Source of the DNA: JAFAXD01 sp035472475
GTDB lineage: Bacteria > Pseudomonadota > Alphaproteobacteria > Rhizobiales > Xanthobacteraceae
Length of the DNA stretch: 51,222 nt
Reading direction: 5' to 3'
Assembly: GCA_035472475.1 (NCBI GenBank)
Contig: DATIPA010000237.1
Coordinates: 1-51,222, forward strand
The notes beneath the pieces are model-generated. The model was not told the origin of the DNA. It was given only the letters and a program-made list of their open reading frames with translations, and searched no databases. Below are positions 1 through 8,978 of this stretch, piece after piece. The translations under genes were made by a program, and so were the position numbers. Positions within the stretch are counted from its first letter, which is position 1; the number at the start of each line of letters is the position of its first letter.

Positions 1-2
1 GC

Positions 3-536
3 ATTTTGCGTTTCGGCAAGCGCGCCAACGGAAAGGTGCGCCACACCCTGCACTACGCACCTAACATCGTGCGCGTGATCGTGCCGCCGCTCGCCGGCAT
101 GGACGGCGTCGGCGGCTGGCCCGAGATCACCTTCAGCTTCACACCGGTCGATGATGAAAATTGCCTCTGGGTTTTGACCAGCAAGGCGCGCGTGACCGGC
201 AAGGACGCGGAGGTCTTTCGCGCAAAGCGCGCCGAACTCGATCGCAAGCGCGCCGAAGCGCCGCCAGTGCTCGACGTCGTGCACGACCTGTGGAGCGGCA
301 AGCAGCATTTCGCGGACGTGCGCCATCCCGATCTCGCGGTCGTTCAGGACATCGCGGTGCAGGCGGGCCAGGGGCCGATCGAAGACCGCAGGCGCGAATT
401 TCTCGGGCGTTCCGATGCCGCAATCGTCCTGTGGCGGCGGATACTCGCGCGCGAGCTGCGCCTGATCGCGGAGGGCAAGCCGGCGAAGCGCTGGACCACG
501 CCGCCCGCTGACGTGGTGCCGATCGTGGGGATCTAG
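3..536 (+). CDS. Rieske-type aromatic ring-hydroxylating oxygenase, C-terminal fragment
   Basis: The reading frame is open to the window edge, so only the last 178 or so residues are present; the Rieske [2Fe-2S] domain and iron ligands lie outside. What remains is the end of the catalytic alpha-subunit domain. Its hallmark is GQGPIEDRRREFLGRSDAA followed by a VLWRRILARELR helix, matching the C-termini of phthalate 4,5-dioxygenase / vanillate demethylase-like oxygenases (EDRS-EHLG-SD pattern). Such enzymes use a reductase and O2 to hydroxylate or demethylate aromatic acids. An MFS transporter follows 49 bp downstream in the same direction and may import the substrate. The family is well supported; the substrate is unknown. 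Confidence 0.8.
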   Translation: MLRFGKRANGKVRHTLHYAPNIVRVIVPPLAGMDGVGGWPEITFSFTPVDDENCLWVLTSKARVTGKDAEVFRAKRAELDRKRAEAPPVLDVVHDLWSGKQHFADVRHPDLAVVQDIAVQAGQGPIEDRRREFLGRSDAAIVLWRRILARELRLIAEGKPAKRWTTPPADVVPIVGI

Positions 537-585
537 CAACAACAAATAAGAAAACCGCCGGCAGGTGCCGGCCCGGGAGGGTGTG

Positions 586-1851
586 ATGGGAGGACTTTTC
601 GCCAACCGCTGGCTGGTGGTAATCGCGTCTCTCTTGGGATTGTTAGTCGGCGCCGGCCCGGTCCTGATCTTCTCCTCCGGTGTCTTTCTCAGACCGGTCA
701 CCGCGGACCTCGGCATCACCAGGGGTGACCTGTCGGCGGGCGTTCTGTTGGCCACCTTTTTCACCGCATTGTCGTGCCCAATCGTCGGTTGGCTGCTCGA
801 TCGATACGGAACACGACGCGTGATGATTCCGGGCATAATTCTTTACGCTCTGGTGGTGGCGTGTTTCGGGTTCATGCAGACGACGCCCGCCTATCTCATT
901 CCGTTAATCTTCGTCGCCGTAGGCTTTGTGGGCGGCGTCCAAACCCCGATCCCCTATGCAGCCGTGGTGGCACAATGGTTCGACCGTCAGCGCGGTCTGG
1001 CGCTTGGTATCGCGACGGCCGGTGTCGGGCTGGGGGTAGCGCTGCTGCCGCCGTTTCTGGCGTGGATGATCGACGGTTTCGGGTGGCGTCATGCCTATTT
1101 CGGCCTGGGAATCGCAGTGTTCGTGCTGGCATGGTTGCCGGTCGCGCTGTTCGTTCGCGAACCGCCGGGGCTGAGCCAGGCTGCGCGGCGTCAGGTCGGC
1201 GAGGACCTAACGGCGGCGCTGCCCGGAACGCTTGCAAATGCGGCGTTCAAACAATGGGAGTTCTGGGCGCTGAGCGTCGCGTTCTTTCTCGGCGTCATGG
1301 CGATCAACGGAACGCTCTACCACTTGGTGCCTCTGCTCATGGACCGCGGGGTTCCGCTCCAGCTTGCGTCGCGCGTGCTCTCCGGAGCCGGAATCGCGAT
1401 TATTTTTGGCCGCATCATCGCTGGCTGGTGCCTCGACCGATTCTGGGGGCCGTATGTAGCGATCTGCTTCTTCATCTCTCCCATGGTCGGCATTGCGCTG
1501 CTCATCAGCGGCGCGACCGGGTTCGTCCCTCTCATCGGCGCGATCTTGTGCGGCGCCGGCATCGGCGCCGAGATCGACCTGATGGCGTTCTTCCTCAGCC
1601 GCTACTTCGGGCTGAAAGCCTACGGCAAGATCTACGGCGTCATGTTCGCGATCTTCAATATCGGAACCGGCGTCGGTCCCTGGCTGAGCGGACGCACGTT
1701 CGACGTGTTCCACGCCTACGGGCCGATCTTCATCGTGTACGAGGTGGCGCTGGCGATCACCTGCCTGTTGTTCGTGCGGCTCGGCCCGTATCCGTATCCG
1801 GCGCCAAAGCGCGAGGACATTCCGGCCGTGCAGCAAAAGGCGGCCGCATAG
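586..1851 (+). CDS. MFS transporter, 12 transmembrane segments (OFA/monocarboxylate type)
   Basis: A 421-residue inner-membrane protein with about 12 hydrophobic segments. The MFS signature DRYGTRRV lies in the loop between TM2 and TM3 (about residues 72-79), and the related GWCLDRFWG occurs at the same place in the second half, so both six-helix halves are intact. The ATG at 586 is preferred over a GTG at 565 because GGGAGG lies 5 nt upstream of it. It probably imports a small organic acid. Its position right after a Rieske oxygenase suggests uptake of the aromatic substrate of that enzyme (inference). The C-terminus ends against the convergent oxidoreductase gene with no gap. Confidence 0.85.
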   Translation: MGGLFANRWLVVIASLLGLLVGAGPVLIFSSGVFLRPVTADLGITRGDLSAGVLLATFFTALSCPIVGWLLDRYGTRRVMIPGIILYALVVACFGFMQTTPAYLIPLIFVAVGFVGGVQTPIPYAAVVAQWFDRQRGLALGIATAGVGLGVALLPPFLAWMIDGFGWRHAYFGLGIAVFVLAWLPVALFVREPPGLSQAARRQVGEDLTAALPGTLANAAFKQWEFWALSVAFFLGVMAINGTLYHLVPLLMDRGVPLQLASRVLSGAGIAIIFGRIIAGWCLDRFWGPYVAICFFISPMVGIALLISGATGFVPLIGAILCGAGIGAEIDLMAFFLSRYFGLKAYGKIYGVMFAIFNIGTGVGPWLSGRTFDVFHAYGPIFIVYEVALAITCLLFVRLGPYPYPAPKREDIPAVQQKAAA

Positions 1852-3159
1852 CTACGCGGCCTTCGCCTGTCCCATCGCCTCGGCCTCGCGGCGCGTCCGC
1901 ACCGCGAGCGTGCCGGCGTCGATTGCAACGTCGCTCCAGCGCACCAAAGCGCCGGCCGCGATGTCGCTGGTAAGCCGTACGTTGTGGGCGAGACCGAGCG
2001 GCAGCGCCCGCTCGGCCAGACTGCGCGCCGCCGGAACGAGCCTGCCATAGACCATGTAGCCGCCCTCGCCGTCGAGCGTCTCTCCCGCCTTGAGCGCGCG
2101 CTTGGCAACGGTCGCGACATCGCCGCGCCAGGCGCGCGTCGCACCGGTTGGCTCCCTTCGCAACGCCGTATTGAGCACCGAGATCGAGAGCTCCAACCCG
2201 ATCAGGTGGAACGGCTTATACATGGCGGCGTAGCGTCCGGTATCGTCGGTCGGCAACCCGTATTGCTTGAAGCAGGCAGCCGCGTAGTCGTTGGGCGCCT
2301 TCAGCACCACGTAGACGCCCCAGCGCAGGTCGCGGTGCACCGGCCGGCCGTCGCGCTCAAGTGATGAAACAACTTCGACCATGCCGTCGTGCTCGATCGC
2401 ACCGCCAAGCGCGCGCGGGCGCAACACATGGGCGAGGTCATCGACCCCGCAGGGCGGAAACAGCAGACCGTCGGCCGGCACGTCGAGCGCGCATGCGTTG
2501 GCGATTGCCGCCATCTCGATTGCCGACTTGGTACCGTCAAGGAACGAGTTGAACATCTGCGGATTCATCCCAGCAGCCTTCGCATCGGCGGCGGTGAGCC
2601 CGTAGTGGGTCCAAACGTCGTCGGGCGTGACCGTGTGATAGAACGGCAGATATTTCGTGCCTTTGCCGGCTGCGGCGACCATAAAGCCAGCCGAGCGAGC
2701 CCAATCCACCATCTCGGCGACCAGCGCCGGCTGATCTCCATAGGCCATCGAATAGACGACGCCGCGTTCGCGTGCCTTTGCGGCCAGCAACCAGCCGCAG
2801 AGTGCATCGGCTTCGACATTGACCATCACGATATGTTTGCCGGCATCGATGGCGGCGAGTGAATGCGCAATTCCAGCTGCCGGATTGCCGGTTGCCTCGA
2901 TCACGACCTCCGCTTCGCAGGCGTCAGTGCCACGGTCGGTGAAGCGCGTGCGCGCGATGCGGGCCGCATCCCAGCCGACCGTGCGACACGCAGCCCTGGC
3001 GCGATCGGGGTCAAGATCAGCGATAACCGCGACCTCGAGGCCCGCGATGGTCGGCACCTGCGACAGAAACATCGAGCCGAACTTGCCGGCGCCGATCAAT
3101 CCCACGCGCACCGGTTTGCCGGCGGCGTCGCGGGCCGCGAGTTTGTCGGCAAGGCTCAT
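1852..3159 (-). CDS. NAD(P)-dependent homoserine-dehydrogenase-like oxidoreductase with C-terminal SAF domain
   Basis: A 435-residue protein. The N-terminus has a Rossmann fold with VGLIGAGKFGSMF (about residues 19-31) and an acidic end to the second strand (IADLDPDRA), favouring NAD. The middle has EATGNPAAG and GKHIVMVNVEAD, as in homoserine-dehydrogenase-like enzymes. The last 80 residues form a SAF domain (RLTSDIAAGALVRWSDV), the module often mis-annotated as FlgA. It lies 3 bp downstream of the PhyH-type hydroxylase gene on the same strand, so the two are almost certainly one operon and may act on successive intermediates, hydroxylation then oxidation (inference). Family assignment is firm; the substrate is unknown. 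Confidence 0.75.
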   Translation of the reverse strand: MSLADKLAARDAAGKPVRVGLIGAGKFGSMFLSQVPTIAGLEVAVIADLDPDRARAACRTVGWDAARIARTRFTDRGTDACEAEVVIEATGNPAAGIAHSLAAIDAGKHIVMVNVEADALCGWLLAAKARERGVVYSMAYGDQPALVAEMVDWARSAGFMVAAAGKGTKYLPFYHTVTPDDVWTHYGLTAADAKAAGMNPQMFNSFLDGTKSAIEMAAIANACALDVPADGLLFPPCGVDDLAHVLRPRALGGAIEHDGMVEVVSSLERDGRPVHRDLRWGVYVVLKAPNDYAAACFKQYGLPTDDTGRYAAMYKPFHLIGLELSISVLNTALRREPTGATRAWRGDVATVAKRALKAGETLDGEGGYMVYGRLVPAARSLAERALPLGLAHNVRLTSDIAAGALVRWSDVAIDAGTLAVRTRREAEAMGQAKAA

Positions 3160-3162
3160 GCG

Positions 3163-3981
3163 CTATTCCGCGGCGACGCGATGCGCGCGCGCATAGTCGA
3201 GTAGCGCGTCGTCGGCGACGGGGACGATCGGCGCAAAATCGCGATGCGCGATCCACTCCGGCCGCGTGAACTTGGTGATGTGGTTGGAGACCGCGCACAG
3301 CGTCAGATAGACAATCTTGCGGGGATAAGGCGTGATATTGGGCGGTGAGGCGTGCACCAGATTGCCATGGAACATCAGCACTGAACCTGGCTTGCCCGTC
3401 GGCGCCACAATGCCAACTCCGTCGGGTCCAGCCGCCTCAGCGGCCAGCCGTGTCACGGTTTCCTGATCGAGCGTCCACAGCGGGTAGGACGTGGTGGCCT
3501 TGTCGTGACCCGCGGTAAGAACGCCCTGCCGATGGCTTTTGGGGATCAGCAGCAGCGGCCCGTTGATCGGCATCACCTCGTCGAGAAAGACCGCAATGTT
3601 CATGGCGCGTGGTTGCGGCATGCCGTCATCGCGTGCCCAGGTGCCGTAGTCCTGATGCCACTGCCAAACATCGCCCTCGAACGCGGCCTTGGCGTTGAGC
3701 TTGAACTGATGAACGTACACGTCCTCGCCGAAATATTGCTGCAGTGGCTCAACCAGGCGCGGATGGTACGCCAACAGGCGAAAAACCTCGCTGAACGTGT
3801 GGGCGGCGAACGCGGTGCGTGGCGCGCCAGTCTTCTCGCGCCAGACCTCCCGCCGATCGCTTTTCAGGATGGCTTCGCCTTCCGCGCGCATCAGCGCGAT
3901 TTCTTCCTCGGAGAAGCAGTTGGGCATGAACACATAGCCCAGCCCATCGAACGCGGCGAGCTGCTGGGCGTTGAGTTTCAT
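3163..3981 (-). CDS. Phytanoyl-CoA dioxygenase family protein, ectoine-hydroxylase-like
   Basis: A 272-residue non-haem Fe(II)/2-oxoglutarate hydroxylase. The iron triad is visible: His109 and Asp111 in WQWHQDYGTW, and His210 in NLVHASPPNITPYPR, with Arg221 placed to bind 2-oxoglutarate. WHQDYGTW followed by DDGMPQPRA, the GPLLLIPKSH segment and the NITPYPR stretch resemble ectoine hydroxylase EctD and related amino-acid hydroxylases more than true phytanoyl-CoA hydroxylases. No ectABC genes are in the window, so the substrate may be another cyclic amino acid or a catabolite. It is the first gene of a two-gene minus-strand operon with the SAF-domain oxidoreductase. Confidence 0.8.
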   Translation of the reverse strand: MKLNAQQLAAFDGLGYVFMPNCFSEEEIALMRAEGEAILKSDRREVWREKTGAPRTAFAAHTFSEVFRLLAYHPRLVEPLQQYFGEDVYVHQFKLNAKAAFEGDVWQWHQDYGTWARDDGMPQPRAMNIAVFLDEVMPINGPLLLIPKSHRQGVLTAGHDKATTSYPLWTLDQETVTRLAAEAAGPDGVGIVAPTGKPGSVLMFHGNLVHASPPNITPYPRKIVYLTLCAVSNHITKFTRPEWIAHRDFAPIVPVADDALLDYARAHRVAAE

Positions 3982-4048
3982 GGGGTTCCTCCCCGGACAA
4001 AGCTTATGGGACGGCTTGAGCGCCGGCGGATGCTATCCTACCGCCGGA

Positions 4049-5476
4049 TCACGGAATTTCATACACCGTGGTTTCGTCGGCGATCCCGCGCAGCGCTGCC
4101 TGTTGAACGGTCGGGGTGAGGCCGTTGGTCGCCAGGATTTTCGAGGACTTCGCATCCTCGACCACCGGCTTGGTGGCGAAGATCGCGCGCGACTTGGCGA
4201 GACCCTGGACCCGCGCCGCCATATTGACGGTCTGGCCGAAATAATCCTGGCGGTCATTGAGCGTCACCGCCAGGCAAGGACCCTCGTGAATGCCGATCTT
4301 GAGCAACAAGTCCTCGCTGCCGCGATCCTTGTTGATCCCGACCATCGCGTCGCGCATGCGCAGCGCAGCGGTGAGCGCGCGGTCGGGGGTCGGAAACGTC
4401 GCCATCACGGCATCGCCGATGGTCTTGACCACGGCGCCGGCTTCCGCCGAAACGATGTCGTGCAGGACGTGGAAGTGCTGGCGCACCAGATCGAAGGCGA
4501 CGAGATCGCCGACCCGCTCGTAGAGCTGGGTCGAACCCTTGAGGTCGGTAAACAGGAAGGTGAGGCTGGTGATCTTGAGGCGCTGATCGGCGTCGAGCGT
4601 GTCGGTGCGGTAGATGTCGCGGAAGGTCTGGTTGGTCAGCAGACGCTTTGCGGTCAGGAACGACCTGCGCTTGCCTAACAGGTCGTGCAGCGTGTGACCG
4701 GCGACCCACAGACCGGGCAGCACGCGGCGATCGGTCTTGTTCTCGAGCGAAAGCCGCAGCGGTCCGGGGCGCATTTCCACCGTCCCGGTCGGGGCCTTCA
4801 CGTTGTTGAAGACGAGCGCCAGCTGCTGACGCTCGCGCGTTGGCTCGCCCTTCACGTCGATAAACTGCGTGCCGTGCGTGACCGGATCGAACACGATCAC
4901 GAATTCGGCCGGCAGCTGCACCGACAGCAGCGCCTTTTCGCCGGGCGGGAGCTCGATCGATTCGATGGTGATCTCTTCGATCAGCGCTTCCAGTCCCTCC
5001 TCCGGCAGGTCCAACCCTGAGCCCCAGAAAATCTGTCGGAAGTATTCGACCGGCGCGAGCGTGTCAGGACTGTGGGCCGCGATATGACGCACACGCGGAG
5101 TGACCGTGAACGTCACCTCGACCATCTCGTCCAAGGTCGGCTCATAGGCGGACGCGCACAGCGCACAATCGTATTTGTCGCGATCAAAGGTCTTGAGCGT
5201 CGTACTGGCGTCGAGCACGCCGCCGCAGCCCGGACAGAGCATGTTCCACGAGAGGTCGAAAATCCCGAGCCGGGCCGCATGCAGGAATGCGGCGATGGCG
5301 CGCTCCTCGTCGATATTGGCCCGTTTGGCGAAATCGAGCACGTTGATCCGGCAAAGGGCACGGTCGGGCCCCTCGCGCACGAGCGTCTCAATGGCTGCGA
5401 CCGCATCGGGGTCGGCCGATTGCCGTAGAACGGAGAATAGGGATTCGGACTCGCTCACCGCTGTAATGTAGGACAA
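4049..5476 (-). CDS. Class III adenylate/guanylate cyclase with N-terminal zinc-ribbon region
   Basis: A 475-residue protein. Residues 1-300 form a conserved module found in front of bacterial cyclases (DUF5939-like) with a CPGC (81-84) / CALC (104-107) pair that could bind zinc. Residues 302-475 are a class III nucleotide cyclase: metal-binding Asp311 (FLFTDLKGST) and Asp355 (KTIGDAVMATF), substrate-purine Lys351, and transition-state Asn418 and Arg422 (GQTVNMAARVQ). All catalytic residues are present, and Lys351 points to ATP. No transmembrane segment is seen, so it is probably cytosolic. The start is uncertain: TTG at 5476 has a G-rich stretch upstream, and GTG at 5458 is the alternative. 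It is divergent from the LuxR gene. Confidence 0.85.
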   Translation of the reverse strand: MSYITAVSESESLFSVLRQSADPDAVAAIETLVREGPDRALCRINVLDFAKRANIDEERAIAAFLHAARLGIFDLSWNMLCPGCGGVLDASTTLKTFDRDKYDCALCASAYEPTLDEMVEVTFTVTPRVRHIAAHSPDTLAPVEYFRQIFWGSGLDLPEEGLEALIEEITIESIELPPGEKALLSVQLPAEFVIVFDPVTHGTQFIDVKGEPTRERQQLALVFNNVKAPTGTVEMRPGPLRLSLENKTDRRVLPGLWVAGHTLHDLLGKRRSFLTAKRLLTNQTFRDIYRTDTLDADQRLKITSLTFLFTDLKGSTQLYERVGDLVAFDLVRQHFHVLHDIVSAEAGAVVKTIGDAVMATFPTPDRALTAALRMRDAMVGINKDRGSEDLLLKIGIHEGPCLAVTLNDRQDYFGQTVNMAARVQGLAKSRAIFATKPVVEDAKSSKILATNGLTPTVQQAALRGIADETTVYEIP

Positions 5477-5703
5477 AACCGCCCCGGCGGAAGGCTCGCC
5501 GAATGCGCGAACATCCCGGTTGGGATCACATTTTGGTAAGTCCCGATCTTAACCCGGTACGCTGATTGCAAACCGACTCCACTGTGGCATGCCTTGCCGA
5601 AGGGCGTGCCGGGTGGCCTGCCTTTTCCGCATGGCTCAACGGTGCTACCGTCTCGGCATCTTACCGACGGCGCATGCTCCAACCAAGCGCCCGGAGATTC
5701 GGG

Positions 5704-6486
5704 ATGGAATTGCTCAGCTACGCGGATGCCCCGCGCACGCACGATCCGGTCCGCGTTCATATTCAGCGCTTGATCGAGGTTGTTGGTACGCCGCGCTTTG
5801 AATCCGAATTCGTCAAGGCGATGAGCGAGGCGACCCGGTCGGAGCACGTCACCGCCTACGCGTTCTCTCCGCATGCGCCGCCTCGCCTGCTGTTCGCGGG
5901 CAGCAACGGGACGTTACCGGCCGCGAAAATGCGTGCCGTGAAGTATCTGGCGCAGTACTGGCGGCAAGATCCAGCCAGCCTGTTTGAAGACGCGCGCAAA
6001 AGCGAGGCGATGGCCTTGCGGACCCTGCCTCAGGATATCGACGACAGCCTCTATCGGCAGGATTGCTACACCTCGCTGCGCATCACCGATCGGTTCACGC
6101 TGATGCAGCGCTACGGCGAGCATACCTATCGGGTCAACCTCTATCGCAGCGGACGCGGCGGACGGTTCGCGCAGTCGGACGTCGACCACATTATGAGTTC
6201 GGCCGACCTGCTGGTCGCTCTGCTCATCAAGCATGGTGCGACCAACCCGTTCAACGGACAGAAGCCGGCCCCGCAATTGTTTCAGGACCGGCTGCGGTTG
6301 ATCGAACCCAATATGCCGACCCGGGAGGCGGAAGTGTGCGCCGCCATCATGTCGGGCATGACCTCCGAGGCCATCGCGCTGCACCTCGGCATCAGCGTCA
6401 ACACCGTGCTCACCTATCGCAAGCGCGCCTATGGGCGCTTGAGGATTTCCTGCCAGAACGAATTGCTGCGACTAATCTTGAACTGA
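5704..6486 (+). CDS. LuxR-family transcriptional regulator
   Basis: About 260 residues from the ATG at 5704, chosen because CGGAGAT lies 7 nt upstream; the frame is open back to 5566 and an ATG at 5674 is possible. The C-terminal 60 residues are a LuxR-type helix-turn-helix: PTREAEVCAAIMSGMTSEAIALHLGIS, NTVLTYRKRAYGRLRI. The N-terminal 190 residues look like a GAF/autoinducer-type sensory fold but show no motif I can name. It is not a response regulator, since no receiver Asp is seen. It lies 26 bp upstream of the EthD gene on the same strand and is divergent from the cyclase, so it may control either neighbour (inference). Confidence 0.8.
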   Translation: MELLSYADAPRTHDPVRVHIQRLIEVVGTPRFESEFVKAMSEATRSEHVTAYAFSPHAPPRLLFAGSNGTLPAAKMRAVKYLAQYWRQDPASLFEDARKSEAMALRTLPQDIDDSLYRQDCYTSLRITDRFTLMQRYGEHTYRVNLYRSGRGGRFAQSDVDHIMSSADLLVALLIKHGATNPFNGQKPAPQLFQDRLRLIEPNMPTREAEVCAAIMSGMTSEAIALHLGISVNTVLTYRKRAYGRLRISCQNELLRLILN

Positions 6487-6512
6487 CCTGCACAAGCAGT
6501 GGGGAGTCGTTG

Positions 6513-6812
6513 ATGCACAAACTGTTGGTTCTCTATCCCAAAGGACAGGATGAGCAGAAGTTTCGCCCTTACTACGAGCGCGAGCACGCGTCGCTAGTAG
6601 CGAAACTCCCGGGCCTGAAAGCGTCCCGGTATAGCTTCGCGATCGGCGGGGCGCCCGGCGAGACAGCACCGTATTATTGCATCTTCGAGGCAGAATTCGC
6701 CGACGAGGCCGCGATGGGCGCCGCCCTGCAATCGCCGCAGGGACAGGCGGTGGTCGCAGACATTCCCAACTACGTGACGATCCCGCCGACGATCGTGCAC
6801 TACGACCTCTAG
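6513..6812 (+). CDS. EthD domain-containing protein
   Basis: A 99-residue protein from the ATG at 6513, which has GGGGAG 6 nt upstream. It has the dimeric ferredoxin-like EthD fold: a start of MHKLLVLYPKGQDEQKF, then the YYEREHASLVAKLPGLK stretch with the conserved His, and the final strand IPPTIVHYDL. EthD proteins accompany oxygenases in ether and aromatic degradation; a catalytic role is not established for most. It follows the LuxR gene directly, so the two are probably cotranscribed. It ends 19 bp before the convergent Bug protein gene. Confidence 0.8.
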   Translation: MHKLLVLYPKGQDEQKFRPYYEREHASLVAKLPGLKASRYSFAIGGAPGETAPYYCIFEAEFADEAAMGAALQSPQGQAVVADIPNYVTIPPTIVHYDL

Positions 6813-6831
6813 GGTTGATCGCGGTTGCCGG

Positions 6832-7794
6832 CTATTCGTGTTTGACGTTGGCGGCCTTCACGATCTGGCCGAGCCGCGCGATGTCGCTCTTGATCATGGC
6901 GCGAAACTCATCGGGCGTGTTGGTGGTCACGTACAGCCCAAGATCGGCCAACCGCTTCACGACGTCGGGATCATTGATGGCTGTGTTCACCCGCGCGTGA
7001 ATGCTGTTGACGATGTCGGGCGGCGTGCGCGGCGGGGCCACGAGACCGAACCAGATGTCGAGGAAAACCGACGGGTACCCGAGCTCCGTCATAGTCGGGA
7101 CATCGGGCATTTCCTTCAGGCGCTCCTTCGACGTAACGGCAAGCACACGGACGCTGCCCGCATCGAGATAGTGCCTCACAGAGCCGAGGCTCGCGTAGAT
7201 GAAGTCGACGCGGCCAGATGCAACATCCGGCATCGCTTGGCCGGCACCTTTGTAGGGCGCATGCGTCATCGACACGCCGAGCGCGTTCGCCAGCATCGTC
7301 CCGAGCAGGTGCCCGCCCGAGCCGATTCCGGATGAGGCGTAGTTGAGCCCGCCGGGCTTGGTCTTTGCCAGCCCGAACAGGTCCGAAGCGGACTGGGCCG
7401 GCAGGCTTGTCGGCACCGCCAACAAGCTTGGGAAGCTCCACGTCTCCATGATCGGGGTGAAGTCATTGACCGGGTCGTAGGGCAGATCAGGGATGAGGGT
7501 GACGTTGATGGCGAACGCAGCCGCGTCGGCCTGCAGGATCGTGTAGCCGTCGGGGGGCGAGTGGCGCACGACCTGAGCGGCGACCACCCCGCCGCCGCCG
7601 GGGCGGTTTTCGATCACGACTGACGGCCAGCCGCGCGCCATCAGTTTCTGCCCCACGATTCGGAGCGCGATTTCGGAACCTCCGCCGGGCGTAAACGCGG
7701 ATACGAACTTGACCGGCTTGTTCGGATAGGTCTGTGCGTGCGCCGGGAGCCAAAGCACCGCGCATGCGGTCAGCGCCGTCAATAGTCTCGTCAT
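6832..7794 (-). CDS. Bug/TctC-family extracytoplasmic solute-binding protein
   Basis: A 320-residue periplasmic protein of the tripartite tricarboxylate transporter binding-protein family. The signal peptide ends LPAHAQ, followed by the family start TYPNKPVKFVSAFTPGGGSEIALR. ENRPGGGGVVAA and YDPVNDFTPI are also typical. The ATG at 7794 has TTGGAG 7 nt upstream. The frame is open further back to 8451, but that part only shadows the hydrolase gene. No TctA or TctB membrane partner is nearby, so it must share a transporter encoded elsewhere or act as a sensor. Ligands in this family are mostly carboxylates. Confidence 0.9.
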   Translation of the reverse strand: MTRLLTALTACAVLWLPAHAQTYPNKPVKFVSAFTPGGGSEIALRIVGQKLMARGWPSVVIENRPGGGGVVAAQVVRHSPPDGYTILQADAAAFAINVTLIPDLPYDPVNDFTPIMETWSFPSLLAVPTSLPAQSASDLFGLAKTKPGGLNYASSGIGSGGHLLGTMLANALGVSMTHAPYKGAGQAMPDVASGRVDFIYASLGSVRHYLDAGSVRVLAVTSKERLKEMPDVPTMTELGYPSVFLDIWFGLVAPPRTPPDIVNSIHARVNTAINDPDVVKRLADLGLYVTTNTPDEFRAMIKSDIARLGQIVKAANVKHE

Positions 7795-7853
7795 CACGGT
7801 CTCCAAGGCGTCCGCGTTGCCTCCTTTGTGAACGGGCGCAGACCTAAGCGCAA

Positions 7854-8729
7854 TCAACTCACAAACCGGTAGCGAAATCGAGTGCCGTCGACCTCGATCC
7901 GTCCCGCGGTCGGATGCGGGAAATGCACCGGCAAAACCAGGGAAGGGCTGCCAGCGTGGTGCGTCAGAAACTGACGGCGAGACTTCGCCGCCTGCAGCGG
8001 ATCGCTGCAAAAGCCGGTCGACCAGTCCGGCTCGCGGCACTGCAGCGCGTGGTGCATCAGGTCGCCGACCACAATCGCCTCCTGGCCCTTGGAGCGGATG
8101 TGCACGCAGCAATGGTAGGGCGTATGGCCCGGGGTCAGCGACAGAAACAGCGTGTCGTCGAGGCTGTAGCTCTCGTCGATCAGCAGCGCCTGGCCTGCCT
8201 CGACCACCGGTTCGCAATTCATCGTCCACACGCCGGCTTGGCCACCCGGCGTTTTGCCGCTGCGCGCCTGTTCTTCCCAGTAGGCGTACTCGCGCCGATG
8301 GAAAATGTACTTCGCGTTTGGAAACGTCGGTACCCAGCGTCCATTGACAAGTTTGGTGTTCCAGCCGGTGTGGTCGATGTGCAGGTGCGTACAAAACACG
8401 TAATCGATGTCCGTCAGCCTGAGGCCGAGCGCCTTGAAGCCGTCGATCCATGCGGCTTTCGGAAAATCCCAGGGCGGCCCATAGCCCTTGTCCTCACCCG
8501 TGCATGTGTCGACCAGGATGGTATGGCTCGGTGTGCGCACCACGAAGGTCTGATACGGCATCACCAGCTTGCCCGACGCAGGATCCCACAGGAACGATTC
8601 CATCTCGGCGAGATGCTTGCGCGCAAGCGCCAGATCACAGGTCGGGAACAGGTTCTCGGGCAGCCGCCAGGGCCCATCCCGTTCGATAATGGTGGCAATT
8701 GTTACGTCGCCGATTTGAAGCTTATGCAT
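7854..8729 (-). CDS. MBL-fold metallo-hydrolase
   Basis: A 291-residue metallo-beta-lactamase-fold enzyme. The zinc motif HLHIDH is complete at residues 115-120 (His115, His117, Asp119, His120), with a further metal His in LTPGHTPYHCC and an Asp in VVGDLMHH. The C-terminal LPVHFPHPTAG supplies the last histidine. The closest recognisable relatives are AHL-lactonase-like and uncharacterised MBL hydrolases of rhizobia; the substrate cannot be told from sequence. The ATG at 8729 gives the natural N-terminus MHKLQIGDVT. It lies 59 bp upstream of the Bug protein gene on the same strand, so the two are probably one transcript. Confidence 0.85.
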   Translation of the reverse strand: MHKLQIGDVTIATIIERDGPWRLPENLFPTCDLALARKHLAEMESFLWDPASGKLVMPYQTFVVRTPSHTILVDTCTGEDKGYGPPWDFPKAAWIDGFKALGLRLTDIDYVFCTHLHIDHTGWNTKLVNGRWVPTFPNAKYIFHRREYAYWEEQARSGKTPGGQAGVWTMNCEPVVEAGQALLIDESYSLDDTLFLSLTPGHTPYHCCVHIRSKGQEAIVVGDLMHHALQCREPDWSTGFCSDPLQAAKSRRQFLTHHAGSPSLVLPVHFPHPTAGRIEVDGTRFRYRFVS

Positions 8730-8978
8730 GTCATCGCACCCTGCGGGCTCCCTAAAAGCATATTGTTGGATCGCGCTTGCTCGCATTCGATAGGCGGAAC
8801 GACGTCAAGTCAATCGAGCGACCGTTAGCGCCGACCGGACACCGGCATTGCATGACAACAATGCACGGAACGTGGATACTGCAACAGCATTGGCGATTGC
8901 CCAGCCGCAGCCGGCAATCCATCATCGCTTCAAACACGCGGCTTTTGCTAGCGCTCAACCGGGAGGACGCGCCGCCTT

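Noticed and set aside
1852..3159. Flagellar protein FlgA
   Set aside because: Only the C-terminal SAF domain is shared; the rest is a Rossmann dehydrogenase and there are no flagellar genes.
7795..8451. In-frame N-terminal extension of the first Bug protein
   Set aside because: It overlaps the metallo-hydrolase gene in another frame; the signal peptide and ribosome site place the start at 7794.
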